From NCBI GenBank assembly GCA_023511485.1, contig JAIMBH010000006.1, positions 1 to 64,000 on the forward strand: a stretch of 64,000 nt of DNA, read 5' to 3'. Shown here in pieces: positions 26,245 to 34,920 of the stretch. A program made the position numbers and the translations under genes. Source of the DNA: Bacillota bacterium (GTDB lineage Bacteria; Actinomycetota; Aquicultoria; Aquicultorales; Aquicultoraceae). Numbering within the stretch: position 1 is the stretch's first letter; every line of letters starts with the position of its first letter. The notes beneath the pieces were generated by a model, which saw nothing but the letters and a program-made list of their open reading frames with translations, did not search any database and was not told the DNA's origin.

Positions 26245-26981
26245 TAATTTACCCGGCCATCGATATCATGGATGGTAAATGCGTGCGGTTGTATCAGGGA
26301 CGTGCAGATAAGGTCACCGTGTATGCGGATGAGCCAGCCGATATGGCTTTGAGATGGCAGAGCGAAGGCGCCGAATTTTTGCACTTAGTTGACCTTAATG
26401 GTGCCTTCGAGGGCTCGCTACGAAATCTGGCCGCTGTTGAAAATATCGTAAATGCCGTAAACATCCCGGTTCAGTTGGGCGGCGGCTTAAGAACTTTAGA
26501 AGACCTGGATAAGGTCTTCAGCGTTGGTATTTCCAGGGCGATACTTGGTACCTCTGTTATCACAAACCCTGAGCTTGTTAAAGCGGCCTGTTCAAAGTAT
26601 CCGGGTAAAATAGTTGCCGGAATCGACGCTCGGGACGGCAGAGTTTCTATCAAAGGCTGGGTCGAGGATACCGATATCTTTGCCTCCGACTTAGCTATGC
26701 AGCTTGAGCTGTATGGTATCAGCCGAATCGTATATACTGATATACTGTCAGACGGCACGCAAAAAGGGGTAAACATTTTTGCCACAGAGGAGCTTGCTGA
26801 GAATATAAACATACCTGTTATAGCGTCGGGTGGCGTATCCACTATAAGTGATATCCATCAACTAAAACCACTGCAGGCCTCCGGGGTCGAAGGTGTGATA
26901 ATTGGACGCGCTCTCTATGAGGGAAAATTTACCTTGGCCGAGGCAATAGAGGCCGCGAGGTGGGATCATGCTAACCGTTAG
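26235..26981 (+). CDS. hisA: ProFAR isomerase (phosphoribosylformimino-5-aminoimidazole carboxamide ribotide isomerase)
   Basis: A TIM-barrel Amadori isomerase of 248 residues. The N-terminal catalytic Asp is in [17 protein letters not shown], phosphate loops are in VQLGGGLRT and VIASGGVS, and the second acid lies in the [12 protein letters not shown] region. In Actinobacteria the homologue PriA also does the TrpF reaction, but a dedicated trpF exists at 39362, so dual activity is not needed here. It overlaps hisH by 10 nt and hisF by 14 nt. Confidence 0.95.
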   Translation: MQVIIYPAIDIMDGKCVRLYQGRADKVTVYADEPADMALRWQSEGAEFLHLVDLNGAFEGSLRNLAAVENIVNAVNIPVQLGGGLRTLEDLDKVFSVGISRAILGTSVITNPELVKAACSKYPGKIVAGIDARDGRVSIKGWVEDTDIFASDLAMQLELYGISRIVYTDILSDGTQKGVNIFATEELAENINIPVIASGGVSTISDIHQLKPLQASGVEGVIIGRALYEGKFTLAEAIEAARWDHANR

Positions 26982-27726
26982 GGTAATCCCCTGCCTTGAT
27001 GTGCATGCGGGGCGTGTTGTAAAAGGCGTAAACTTTGTGAATCTGCGCGATGCCGGCGATCCGGTTGAGCTTGCCTCGGCCTACGACAAAGAAGGAGCAG
27101 ATGAACTAGTCTTTCTGGACATAACCGCCTCCCATGAAGGGCGCGATACTATCTTTGATGTCGCCTCACGCACAGCCGAGGAAGTGTTCATTCCCTACAC
27201 CGTTGGCGGCGGCATTAAGTCGAGCGATGATATAAGGCGTATGTTAAGCACGGGTGCAGATAAAATCTCGATGAATAGCGCAGCCGTTAGAAATCCTGAA
27301 CTAATCAGGGAAACGTCCCGCCGGTTTGGCTCGCAGTGTATAGTTGTTGCGATCGATGCAAGAAAAGTAGGGCCGGATAAATGGGAGGTCTACGTAAATG
27401 GTGGGCGTGTGCCAGTCGGCCTCGACGCAGTCGAATGGGCCAGAAAAGTTGAGGAGCTTGGAGCTGGCGAGATTCTTTTGACTAGTATGGATTGTGATGG
27501 CACAAAAGACGGTTACGACCTGCCGCTTACCAGGGCGATAGTTAATGCGGTCAACATTCCGGTTATCGCATCTGGAGGTGCCGGAAAACTTGAACATTTC
27601 GCGGAAGTTATTGTTGAGACAGGAGCCGACGCCGTACTTGCTGCTTCCCTGTTCCACTATGGCGAGCTATCCATCCGCGAAGTAAAAGAGTATATGGCTA
27701 AGCAGGGAATTCCGGTGAGGATGTAG
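26968..27726 (+). CDS. hisF: Imidazole glycerol phosphate synthase, cyclase subunit
   Basis: TIM-barrel cyclase partner of HisH, 252 residues. [14 protein letters not shown] contains the first catalytic Asp. [10 protein letters not shown] and [12 protein letters not shown] are the phosphate-binding loops, and the second catalytic Asp is in [13 protein letters not shown]. The ATG start overlaps the 3' end of hisA, as is usual in his operons. Confidence 0.96.
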   Translation: MLTVRVIPCLDVHAGRVVKGVNFVNLRDAGDPVELASAYDKEGADELVFLDITASHEGRDTIFDVASRTAEEVFIPYTVGGGIKSSDDIRRMLSTGADKISMNSAAVRNPELIRETSRRFGSQCIVVAIDARKVGPDKWEVYVNGGRVPVGLDAVEWARKVEELGAGEILLTSMDCDGTKDGYDLPLTRAIVNAVNIPVIASGGAGKLEHFAEVIVETGADAVLAASLFHYGELSIREVKEYMAKQGIPVRM

Positions 27727-27827
27727 GCCTGGGAGAAAAGGGTCCATGGTTAGTCCATGAACCTTAAACTATTATGGGTATCATCTCTAATGTCGTAATA
27801 TAGTAAATATCGGGGGAGATGGTACGC

Positions 27828-28025
27828 ATGCTGGAGAGCGATGTCGGAAGGGCTCATATAAAAAGCATTATTGATAAGCATCTGGTTGAGGCGGGATTTG
27901 ATCCGTACGAGGGCGAAATGGCAAGAATAATCGATGCTGTTAGCCGGGCGGTTCAAGATATACTAAAGGAGTTTGCTGTGTCGCTTGCAGAACAGGTCAG
28001 GCCCAACCAACCTGGCGGTTTTTAG
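27828..28025 (+). CDS. Small helical protein of unknown function between hisF and hisI
   Basis: A 65-residue acidic protein beginning MLESDVGRAHIKSIIDKHL and ending QPGGF. I do not recognise it. It has two predicted amphipathic helices and no Cys, signal or membrane segment. The ATG at 27828 is chosen because GGGGGAG ends 9 nt before it; an ATG at 27819 abuts that site. It sits 102 nt after hisF and 31 nt before hisI on the same strand, the place where other genomes may have hisE, but it lacks recognisable phosphoribosyl-ATP pyrophosphatase motifs. The real RBS and operon position support a true gene. Confidence 0.6.
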   Translation: MLESDVGRAHIKSIIDKHLVEAGFDPYEGEMARIIDAVSRAVQDILKEFAVSLAEQVRPNQPGGF

Positions 28026-28056
28026 CAAAAAATCAAGAATGTAAAGGAGAGCGTGA

Positions 28057-28404
28057 GTGCAAGTATTAGATGAGCTGAAATTTGACGACAAAGGGCTTAT
28101 ACCCGCTGTTATTCAGGAGGTAGGGACTAACGAAGTGTTAATGGTTGCCTATATGGATAAAGAGGCGGTCAAGAGAACTGTTGAATCAGGAAGAACCTGG
28201 TTTTGGAGCAGGAGCCGCCAGGAGTACTGGTGCAAAGGGGAAACGTCTGGAAATATTCAAAACGTCAAAGAAATCCGCTATGATTGCGATCTTGATTGCC
28301 TTCTCGTTCTGGTAGAACAAATTGGCGTTGCCTGCCACACCGGCAACAAAACCTGTTTCTTTCGCGCGATCGATAAGAAAACTGGCGAAAGCATCGATCT
28401 TTAG
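28057..28404 (+). CDS. hisI: Phosphoribosyl-AMP cyclohydrolase
   Basis: Opens the purine ring of PR-AMP in histidine synthesis. It has 115 residues, so it is the single-domain form without HisE. WFWSRSRQEYWCKGETSGN is the family signature; the Zn and Mg ligands are visible as YDCDLDCLL and ACHTGNKTCFF. The start is GTG 28057 with AAAGGAGAG upstream. It ends the his run; hisG and hisE are not in this window. Confidence 0.95.
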   Translation: MQVLDELKFDDKGLIPAVIQEVGTNEVLMVAYMDKEAVKRTVESGRTWFWSRSRQEYWCKGETSGNIQNVKEIRYDCDLDCLLVLVEQIGVACHTGNKTCFFRAIDKKTGESIDL

Positions 28405-28710
28405 TTGGTATAGTTGGTCGCCTGCCAATTGAAATTACCAATCATACTGCTAGCCAATAGTGTATGTATTTAGCCTAAACTAAATTAGCCTAAACAAAAC
28501 AATCAAATCATCTGCAATAACCTGTGATTAGAACTCAGATACTTCTCTAAAATCGCAAATGGATTTTCCAAGCATAAAAGCAGTACTTGGTTTTGTTTAC
28601 GTATTGTGCTTGATGGCGGATTTTTACCCAACCTTAACGCTAAAAAGAGGATACGGGGGTAAAAATACGTATGGGTAGAGCTAAGGCTTATAAATCTGGA
28701 GGGATTCAAG
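28405..28710. other. Intergenic region after hisI
   Basis: There is no gene I can support. It contains a 10-bp inverted repeat, ATTTTTACCC near 28619 and GGGTAAAAAT near 28657, close upstream of the next gene. It could be an operator or a leader stem for that gene. Confidence 0.4.
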
Positions 28711-29274
28711 ATGGCCGATATGATGAATAAAACGGTGCTGTTCTTAGCAGTTAATGGATTTGAGGCAAGGGCATTTGAGACGCTATGGAGCTGCTTTGGA
28801 AATCTTAACGCATCCACGCGCATTGCCAGTTTTAACGCTGATGACGAGATAAGGAGTGTTGACGGTATTGTCAACACTCGCAGCGACATGTCGTTTAATG
28901 ATGCCGCTGTGCGGATGCCCGGCGATCAACCGTTCCCCGATGTTGTTGTTATAGCGGATAATAAGACAGCTGAGGCAATTATGAATGATGATGATGCGTT
29001 AACTATTATAAGGGATGCAAACGACCGTGGGGCGGCAGTTGTAGCAATCGATGATGGCGTGAAAGCTCTTATCGCCGCAGATGTTATAAGCGGGCGAACG
29101 GTTGCAGCACCACGGGAACTAAGCGATGAACTGCAGAAAGTGGGCGCAAAGCTCTCAGAAGTGCCCCTTGCGGTAAGCGATAACATCTTCACGGCGATTT
29201 CAGAAGGTGATTTGATGGCTTTATGTAATCTGGTTTCTGATTACATCACGGGGCTGGAAGAGGAGGTAGCGTAG
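28711..29274 (+). CDS. DJ-1/PfpI-like protein lacking the usual nucleophilic cysteine
   Basis: A 187-residue alpha/beta protein with the layout of the DJ-1/ThiJ/PfpI superfamily: KTVLFLAVNGFEARAFETLW at the start, a central PDVVVIADN strand, and AAVVAIDDGVKALIAADVISG, where family enzymes have A-I-C-x-G-x-x-x-L-A-x-A-G-L-L-x-G. The nucleophile-elbow Cys is replaced by Asp, so protease or deglycase chemistry of the usual kind is unlikely. GGAGG lies 7 nt before the ATG. It stands alone between hisI and the trp T-box. The family call is moderate and the function unknown. Confidence 0.65.
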   Translation: MADMMNKTVLFLAVNGFEARAFETLWSCFGNLNASTRIASFNADDEIRSVDGIVNTRSDMSFNDAAVRMPGDQPFPDVVVIADNKTAEAIMNDDDALTIIRDANDRGAAVVAIDDGVKALIAADVISGRTVAAPRELSDELQKVGAKLSEVPLAVSDNIFTAISEGDLMALCNLVSDYITGLEEEVA

Positions 29275-29292
29275 GCTCAAAGCGCATTAAGC

Positions 29293-29832
29293 AAATTGAC
29301 ACCCCTTCCCCCATGTGATAACCTGATACTAAATAAATAGCTTAAAGCCATAGATGGGGAAAGTAGGCTAGAGAAGAAGGTAATAAGCGAGCCGGGTTTG
29401 GTGAAAGCCGGTACCGGAAGACTAGCTGAGTGGGCCCCGGAGGCGCAAGGGCGAAATTAGAAATTAGAAAGTAAAAGCTAATATCTAAGAGTAGTCCTGC
29501 CGGAGTCTTCACCGTTAAAAGAAGAGGGATATAAATAGCCTTAAAAGCTATCGTATCCTAAAAGAGGCAGAGTAAAAGATGTTAGAGATTGTTTTTAGAT
29601 TCTAATATCTGGTCTCTGTAAAGTTGGGTGGCACCACGAGAGAGATAACCCTCGTCCCATGATAGGGATTTGAGGGTTTTTTTATTTTTATAACTTTTTA
29701 GCTATCAGCAGTTAGCTAAAGAAGAATAAAAACTAATAGCTGCGAGCTGAAAGCTGAGAGCTAGTAGCTAATAGAGAAAATAGAGCGTTATTAATTAAAA
29801 ATGACCGATATAAAACAGGCGGAGGATTAGCA
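29293..29832 (+). repeat. 540-bp perfect direct repeat, copy 1 (trpE leader)
   Basis: Bases 29293-29832 are identical by eye to 34921-35460 (offset 5628). The unit spans a promoter-like TTGACA, the entire T-box riboswitch with terminator, an AGCT-type repeat and the ribosome-binding site GCGGAGG, ending at the first base of the trpE start codon. The perfect identity implies a recent duplication or continuing gene conversion. Confidence 0.95.
29330..29683 (+). ncRNA. T-box riboswitch controlling trpE (tRNA-Trp type)
   Basis: The conserved T-box sequence TGGGTGGCACCACG is at 29625-29638. It is followed by the terminator: AACCCTC (29647-29653) pairs with GAGGGTT (29672-29678), with inner pairing TCCC/GGGA and T7 at 29677-29683. 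Upstream lie the Stem I features AAGGTAATAAGCGAGCCGGG and GGTGAAAGCCGGTACCGG. A TGG at 29431-29433, in GCTGAGTGGGCC, sits where the specifier codon is expected, consistent with uncharged tRNA-Trp sensing. Uncharged tRNA-Trp would stabilise the antiterminator and switch on trpE. Confidence 0.93.
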
Positions 29833-31307
29833 TGTATACACCATCCAGAAGCGAGTTTAAGAAGCTGGCATCAGAGCACAACCTTATTCCGGTTTACAGG
29901 GAAATTATCGCCGATATGGATACGCCCGTTTCCGCGTTTAATAAGCTGGGGGATGAAGTCGGATCGTTTTTGCTTGAAAGTGTTGTTGGTGGAGATCAGC
30001 TCGGCAGGTATTCATTTTTGGGCAGCGATCCTTATCTGATAATTACTGCGCGCGGGAATAGAGTAACGATTGAAGGCAAGGAAGAGGCTCAGCTGGATAA
30101 CGTAGATGACCCATTAAAAATAGTTGAGGAGAAGGTGCTCGCGTTTAACGCAGCGCAAGTAAACGGCCTTCCCCCTTTTTTTGGTGGTGCTGTCGGGTAT
30201 ATCGGGTACGATGCTGTTAGATATTTCGAGCGCATACCTAAAACTGCGGTCGATGATTTAAAAATCCCAGAGATGGTATTTCTTTTTACCGATACCGTTA
30301 TCGCCTTCGATCACATTAAGCACAAAATAAAGGTGATCGCCAACATGCGAATCAACGGCGGTGATATCAATAAGCTTTACAGCAAAGCTATAGAAAAAAT
30401 TGATCATATAATAAAGAAACTGAGAAATCCACATACTTCCACCCAGCTGGTTGAAATGGCAAGGTATAAAACCAAAGAATTCTCATCCAATGTTTCCGAG
30501 GAGCAATTTATCGAAATGGTTAAAAAGGCAAAGGAATATATTCACAGCGGCCATATATTTCAGGTGGTTCTGTCGCAGAGGTTCTCAACGCCTTTAAAAA
30601 TCCCCCCGTTTGATGTGTACCGTGTCCTGCGGACAATCAATCCATCGCCTTACATGATCTACCTTAAGCTAAAAGATTGCACAATCGCGGGTGCCTCACC
30701 TGAACCTTTGATCCAGGTGCAGGACGGCGCCGTAACGACAAGGCCAATTGCTGGAACGAGGCCAAGGGGAAAGACTACAGAAGAGGAGCAAAAGCTGGAG
30801 CAGGACCTTTTGGCGGATGAGAAGGAAAAGGCCGAGCACGTCATGCTTGTTGATCTTGGGAGAAACGATATTGGAAGGGTCTGTAGAGCTGGAACAGTCA
30901 AGGTGGATGACTTGATGTATGTCGAAAGATATTCACACGTGATGCACATTGTTTCCACTGTAAGTGGAAAACTGGCTGAGGGCAAAAGTGCATTTGATGC
31001 GCTACGAGCTACATTTCCGGCAGGTACCGTGTCGGGTGCTCCTAAAATTAGGGCGATGGAGATAATCGACGAGCTTGAGCCGACTGCAAGGGGACCTTAC
31101 GCAGGAATTTACGGTTACTTTGGGTTTAATGGAAGCCTTGATTGTGGAATAACTATAAGAACGATAGTTGTGAAGGACGGACGGGCCTATATTCAGGCCG
31201 GTGCCGGAATTGTGGCTGATTCGGTTCCTGAAAAAGAATACATAGAGACCAAAAACAAAGCCAGGGCACTTTTTGCTGCTGTTGACCAGGCTGGGTATAT
31301 GATGTAA
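29832..31307 (+). CDS. trpE: Anthranilate synthase component I
   Basis: Makes anthranilate from chorismate, with ammonia from TrpG. At 491 residues it is full length. The tryptophan-binding element SFLLESVVGG near residue 47 suggests feedback inhibition. The chorismate-binding domain carries TRPIAGTRPRGKT, VDLGRNDIGRV, the FPAGTVSGAPK segment and a C-terminal GAGIVADSVPEKEY. GGAGG lies 8 nt before the ATG, within the duplicated leader. Its normal partner trpG is over 4 kb away, behind a second copy of the leader. Confidence 0.97.
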   Translation: MYTPSRSEFKKLASEHNLIPVYREIIADMDTPVSAFNKLGDEVGSFLLESVVGGDQLGRYSFLGSDPYLIITARGNRVTIEGKEEAQLDNVDDPLKIVEEKVLAFNAAQVNGLPPFFGGAVGYIGYDAVRYFERIPKTAVDDLKIPEMVFLFTDTVIAFDHIKHKIKVIANMRINGGDINKLYSKAIEKIDHIIKKLRNPHTSTQLVEMARYKTKEFSSNVSEEQFIEMVKKAKEYIHSGHIFQVVLSQRFSTPLKIPPFDVYRVLRTINPSPYMIYLKLKDCTIAGASPEPLIQVQDGAVTTRPIAGTRPRGKTTEEEQKLEQDLLADEKEKAEHVMLVDLGRNDIGRVCRAGTVKVDDLMYVERYSHVMHIVSTVSGKLAEGKSAFDALRATFPAGTVSGAPKIRAMEIIDELEPTARGPYAGIYGYFGFNGSLDCGITIRTIVVKDGRAYIQAGAGIVADSVPEKEYIETKNKARALFAAVDQAGYMM

Positions 31308-31381
31308 ATAATAAGTATGTCAAAAGTATATCGATTAGTATTCAGGTTGATTTGCTTGTTAAGTTAGCTAACGCTTTGCTG

Positions 31382-31410
31382 TTGACGTTACCTCTACATG
31401 CCCATAAAAT
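31382..31410 (+). promoter_or_regulatory. Sigma-70-type promoter before the anti-sigma kinase gene
   Basis: TTGACG (31382-31387), a 17-nt spacer and TAAAAT (31405-31410) make a good promoter about 165 nt before the next start. It shows that the genes after trpE form a separate unit. A small hairpin, TAAAGCCT with AGGCTTTA, lies near 31540-31558. Confidence 0.6.
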
Positions 31411-31577
31411 CAAAGTCGGAATGGTGTCAAAGTTGGAATACTATAAACAGAATAATTTGGAAGACTTCTAAATTACCCTGTTAAAGTCTAAGCATATAGC
31501 TACGTTTATCTCTCCGAACTGCTCTAGGCTGGTTTAGCATAAAGCCTTTTAGGCTTTACAGAAGGGGATTGAATCTT

Positions 31578-32060
31578 TTGCAAAAGCAAAGACTTAAAGG
31601 TAGGCAAAAGAAGTGTGCGGGTTGCGCACTGCATAAGAGCGAGAAAGAGATCGCCATAAGAAGCGAATCCGTAAACCTAGCCACAGTGAGAAATCATATT
31701 AGGGAAATAGGCGAAAGCTGCAATCTCAGTGAAAGACAAATCTTTGATCTTCAAGTCGCAGTCGGTGAGGCGACTGCAAATGCTATTGAACATGGATCTC
31801 CGGTTGGTCCCGATAACATTGTGCTGATTAAGGCACGCTGTGATGGCAAAGCTCTGGTCATAGTAGTCAAGGATCAGGGGAAGTTTAAGCGCCGTATGCC
31901 TGACCCTGGTATAGAACAAACCAACTTCCGAGGGCGTGGCATTCCGTTGATGCTTGCCCTTATGGATCGAGTCACCATTGATGAGGGCAAGGAAGGCACA
32001 AGCGTTATATTGATGAAAAAGATTGTCAACGATGATAGCAATGGCGTTGCTAACGAATAA
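31578..32060 (+). CDS. RsbW/SpoIIAB-type ATP-binding anti-sigma regulatory protein
   Basis: A protein of about 160 residues with a GHKL ATPase domain of the serine-kinase anti-sigma class. The N box is in VAVGEATANAIEHGS, G1 is VKDQGKF, and G2 is NFRGRGIPLMLALMD. The N-terminal 25 residues are basic, with a CAGC pair, and are unusual for the family. TTG 31578 is preferred over TTG 31569, which abuts GGGG. Such proteins bind a sigma factor or phosphorylate an STAS antagonist. A SpoIIE-type phosphatase is encoded at 45567 and could oppose it, but no STAS gene is seen. Confidence 0.85.
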   Translation: MQKQRLKGRQKKCAGCALHKSEKEIAIRSESVNLATVRNHIREIGESCNLSERQIFDLQVAVGEATANAIEHGSPVGPDNIVLIKARCDGKALVIVVKDQGKFKRRMPDPGIEQTNFRGRGIPLMLALMDRVTIDEGKEGTSVILMKKIVNDDSNGVANE

Positions 32061-32097
32061 ATAAAAAGACCCGATTGACTATCGGGTCTTTTTATTT
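32059..32097. terminator. Bidirectional intrinsic terminator
   Basis: A perfect 17-bp inverted repeat, 32059-32075 against 32081-32097, has GACCCGAT / ATCGGGTC at its core, a 5-nt loop and A/T-rich flanks that give a T-run on both strands. It separates the convergent genes ending at 32060 (+) and 32160 (-). Confidence 0.9.
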
Positions 32098-32159
32098 ATG
32101 GTGCGCTGGTTGCTTAGATCGTGCTCCTTGCTCTTTAGGCTACCTACTTATTCTCATCC

Positions 32160-32837
32160 TTAGAAACCTGCGGTTGAGCTCTCTGTTATTGTGCTGCTCG
32201 TCTCGATTGTTCCACTGGTCTCTACCGTACCGCTGGTTTCAGCTGTACCTGTTGTTTCAGTGCCGCCCCCGGTATTATTACCAATATCGGTGTATACAGG
32301 GCCGAGGCCAAGCCATGAGGCGAATTTGTTCACAACGGTTTTTAGAGCATCTACTGCGCTGATCGTTCCATTGGCAATTTTTCTCTCAATATTTCGCATG
32401 ATTTTGCTCATCGCTTTGGCAATACCCTTGCCCCTGTGCGTGCCACCATTGGCACTTTCGCTATCTTCAGCGCTCGCGTTAATTCTTTTGTTCTCTTTAA
32501 TCTCTTTTATCTTTTTGTGCTCGTTTGCCTTCTCCTTGCCCCATGCTTTGTTCTCAGCAGTATCGCTATCGTTATTAGTGTCCTCTGCCTCTTTGATACC
32601 TTTTTCCTTGAACTCTTTGCTTTTCTCTTTCTTTTCTCTGTGCTTTATCCGGGCTGCGGCGTTATTGCCAGCGTTATCTGCTTCACTTTGCCCAATGTCC
32701 TCATTAGCATCTGCGTCCTGTTCGCTATAGACCTGTGTTTGAGATTGCCCGGAAAATCCCCGCTCGTTTTTTGCAAGTACAGTAGCAGGCGCTACAAGCA
32801 TTGCTACTATTAGTAGGGCCAAAAGTTTCTTTAACAT
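32160..32837 (-). CDS. Secreted, highly charged protein with Thr/Ser/Glu C-terminal repeats
   Basis: A 225-residue exported protein. MLKKLLALLIVAMLVAPATVLA is a clear signal peptide of 22 residues with an A-x-A type cleavage site. The middle (about 35-150) is rich in Lys, Glu, Asp and Asn and probably disordered or helical; a short hydrophobic segment FASWLGLGPVY follows. The tail repeats T-x-E-T-S-G-T units, and the last 50 residues have no Lys. GGAGGAAT precedes the ATG. It is divergent from the sigma-factor gene, so it may be a target or surface partner of that system. No known family. Confidence 0.75.
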   Translation of the reverse strand: MLKKLLALLIVAMLVAPATVLAKNERGFSGQSQTQVYSEQDADANEDIGQSEADNAGNNAAARIKHREKKEKSKEFKEKGIKEAEDTNNDSDTAENKAWGKEKANEHKKIKEIKENKRINASAEDSESANGGTHRGKGIAKAMSKIMRNIERKIANGTISAVDALKTVVNKFASWLGLGPVYTDIGNNTGGGTETTGTAETSGTVETSGTIETSSTITESSTAGF

Positions 32838-32895
32838 GTTTATTCCTCCTCATATTCAGAAATTTAACCTGATAAAGCAAGTTTTCGTACCAATT

Positions 32896-32925
32896 GCTTT
32901 TAAGGGATTTTTAATCCTTAAAAGC
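32896..32925. promoter_or_regulatory. Inverted repeat between the divergent secreted-protein and sigma-factor genes
   Basis: GCTTTTAAGG (32896-32905) and CCTTAAAAGC (32916-32925) are perfect 10-bp arms separated by 10 nt, about 60-90 bp upstream of the minus-strand start. It could be an operator for the divergent region 32838-33210, which holds no other gene. Confidence 0.45.
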
Positions 32926-33210
32926 GTTTGCCGCAGCAGCTTTCAATATCTAAAACGGAGATAGTCTTTCGGAGTTACGGCTAAATTTAAAATTGCTTAT
33001 AGATATTCCTATTGTTAATTATCATGGCGGTAATTACCTTAGTTTTGGCCTGTTTGTGGTTTATATCGGAATAAAGTTAAAATAAAAAGAGTAATCTATA
33101 ATCTATAGAGCTGGCGCAAATTATTAAGTAAGAGCAAGCCGGTTCCTTTTCCTTTTGGGCGATATTTAGCGGTTTTGCGTTACCTTAGGATTGTTTTTCC
33201 GTTTATATAA

Positions 33211-33789
33211 ATGAAAGCACTAGAGGCTATGGATAACAATGAGCATTTAAAACAGTTAGTAGAGCGAGCTAAGAATTACGATTCTGAGGCCTTTGGGCAA
33301 CTGTACGATATGTACTTTGACAAGGTGTTTGGATATGCCTACTACAAAGTAGGTAATCGTTATGAGGCTGAGGACATAGCTGAACAGGTGTTTTTGAGAG
33401 CCTTGGAGAGCATATCGGGGTTCGAATGGAGAGGTATTCCGTTTTCAGCCTGGCTGTTCAGGATAGCATCCAACCTGGTTGTCGACTACTACAGGTCAAA
33501 CAAGTACAAGATGGTTGACATTGGGGAGGAAGCAGACCTTGCGCTAGATGATAGTCACGACCCAGAGCACACGGTGCTGAAGGAATTGGACCGCAAAGAG
33601 GTTGTAAGTGCGATACGCAGTTTAACCGACGAGCAACAACAGGTGATTATCCTGCGATTTATCGTTGGGCTATCAAACGAAGAGGTTGCCAAGGCCATCA
33701 ATAAAAATATTGGTGCGGTTAAGGCTCTGCAGCATCGGGCAATTGGGGCCCTAGGCAGAATACTGGATGGGATTAGCGATGAAGCCTAA
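33211..33789 (+). CDS. ECF-type RNA polymerase sigma factor
   Basis: A 192-residue sigma-70-family protein with only regions 2 and 4. Region 2 contains YDMYFDKVFGYAYYKVG and EDIAEQVFLRALE. Region 4 is a helix-turn-helix in LRFIVGLSNEEVAKAINKN and GAVKALQHRAI. This Y-R-x-A-E-D variant is typical of ECF groups paired with membrane anti-sigma factors having a DUF5667-like domain. No clear RBS supports the ATG at 33211; ATG 33229 is an alternative. Its end overlaps the anti-sigma start. Confidence 0.9.
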   Translation: MKALEAMDNNEHLKQLVERAKNYDSEAFGQLYDMYFDKVFGYAYYKVGNRYEAEDIAEQVFLRALESISGFEWRGIPFSAWLFRIASNLVVDYYRSNKYKMVDIGEEADLALDDSHDPEHTVLKELDRKEVVSAIRSLTDEQQQVIILRFIVGLSNEEVAKAINKNIGAVKALQHRAIGALGRILDGISDEA

Positions 33790-34774
33790 CATTAATGAGA
33801 TATTCGATAAGTGCATAGAGGCGATAGAGGGCGGGCAAAGTACGGTTGAGGATTGCTTGAGCACGTACTCTGAAATCCGGGCAGAACTCGAACCCATGTT
33901 AGCTGCTGTCATCAAGCTTAACAAAGCGGGCAGAATTGCACCTGATGCAAGGAGAAAACAGGATGCCAGGGCTAGGCTGATGGAAGCAGTAGAGCAGAAA
34001 CGCTGGGAAGCAGGGGTCGAACGCAAAGCGGTGCCAACAGGCTTAAAGCGTTTATCCAAGTGGCGGACTGGGTTTGCCCGGCTGGTTGCAATTACGGCTA
34101 TTTTTATGCTATTAAGCGGCACAACGCTAGCTTTTGCGAGAGAAAGCATGCCTGGGAGCATTTTATATCCGGTTAAAATTGCATTTGAGAAGGCAAAAAT
34201 TGGCCTGACAATGGATAGGGTTGCAAAGAGCAAACTTTATCTTAGCGCAGCGCAGGAGAGGATATCCGAGCTAAAGAGGCTTAAAGACGACGATGCGCAT
34301 TACGAAGAGCTAGTAGCGGCTGTTGCTGAAAACATTCAAAAAGCTGGCCAGACTTGGGGCCGAGACCATTCGGAAGAATTTGAGGACGTCTTAGCAGATA
34401 TGGCAGGTAAAAACAAAGAGGTCTTAAAAAACATACTCGATAAAGTACCACCAAGCGCGAAGCCTGCACTCGAGCGTGCCATTGAAAACTCAGAAAAAGC
34501 AAGCGAAAAACCAGGCAAAGTTGATAAGGATACGCAGGTAGATACCCCTGTGAAGCCAAAGACCGAGCAAAAACCAAAACGTGACAACGGTAATAAGAAT
34601 AGTAATAGTAACGGCAATAGAGGGCGTTCTTACGGTACGACACCTTCAACAAACCAGGAGCGCGAGAATTATCGGAATGATTCTTACGATAGAGATTCTG
34701 ATGAAGAGGGCCTCAATAAAGAGGGTCAAGATAGAAGAACTGAAAGCTCGAATACCAAAGGTTATAAGATGTAA
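33779..34774 (+). CDS. Membrane anti-sigma factor with DUF5667-like extracytoplasmic domain
   Basis: About 331 residues. The cytoplasmic N-terminus (1-95), with an EDCLSTYSEIRAELEPML helix, probably binds the sigma factor. One transmembrane helix lies at about 101-120 (LVAITAIFMLLSGTTLAFA), followed by the DUF5667 signature MPGSILYPVKIAFEKAKI. A helical region and an Asn/Arg/Glu-rich disordered tail (about 245-331) end the protein. ATG 33779 overlaps the sigma stop, indicating coupling. By analogy, an envelope signal would release the sigma factor. Confidence 0.85.
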   Translation: MKPNINEIFDKCIEAIEGGQSTVEDCLSTYSEIRAELEPMLAAVIKLNKAGRIAPDARRKQDARARLMEAVEQKRWEAGVERKAVPTGLKRLSKWRTGFARLVAITAIFMLLSGTTLAFARESMPGSILYPVKIAFEKAKIGLTMDRVAKSKLYLSAAQERISELKRLKDDDAHYEELVAAVAENIQKAGQTWGRDHSEEFEDVLADMAGKNKEVLKNILDKVPPSAKPALERAIENSEKASEKPGKVDKDTQVDTPVKPKTEQKPKRDNGNKNSNSNGNRGRSYGTTPSTNQERENYRNDSYDRDSDEEGLNKEGQDRRTESSNTKGYKM

Positions 34775-34839
34775 GATGCCATCTACCCTGCCTCCCCCAT
34801 CGAGCGTTATATTTTCTATTTCTCGGGCAGTGAATTATT

Positions 34840-34866
34840 CAATGCCGCTACCAGGTAGCGGCATTG
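34840..34866. terminator. Strong hairpin after the anti-sigma gene
   Basis: CAATGCCGCTACC and GGTAGCGGCATTG are perfect 13-bp arms around a single central A. There is no clean T-run, so it may act as a weak terminator or an mRNA end. It separates the sigma operon from the second trp leader. Confidence 0.5.
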
Positions 34867-34920
34867 GCATGTTTGGAGCCAGGGCAAAGGCTAAAATATC
34901 CAAAATAATACCAAGATAAT

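Noticed and set aside
27828-28025. hisE (phosphoribosyl-ATP pyrophosphatase)
   Set aside because: Although it sits beside hisI, the 65-residue product lacks the length and the acidic metal-binding pattern of HisE.
32191-32730. Plus-strand reading frame of 179 codons opposite the secreted-protein gene
   Set aside because: It is Leu/Ser/Val-rich antisense to a gene with a clear signal peptide and GGAGG ribosome site on the minus strand.
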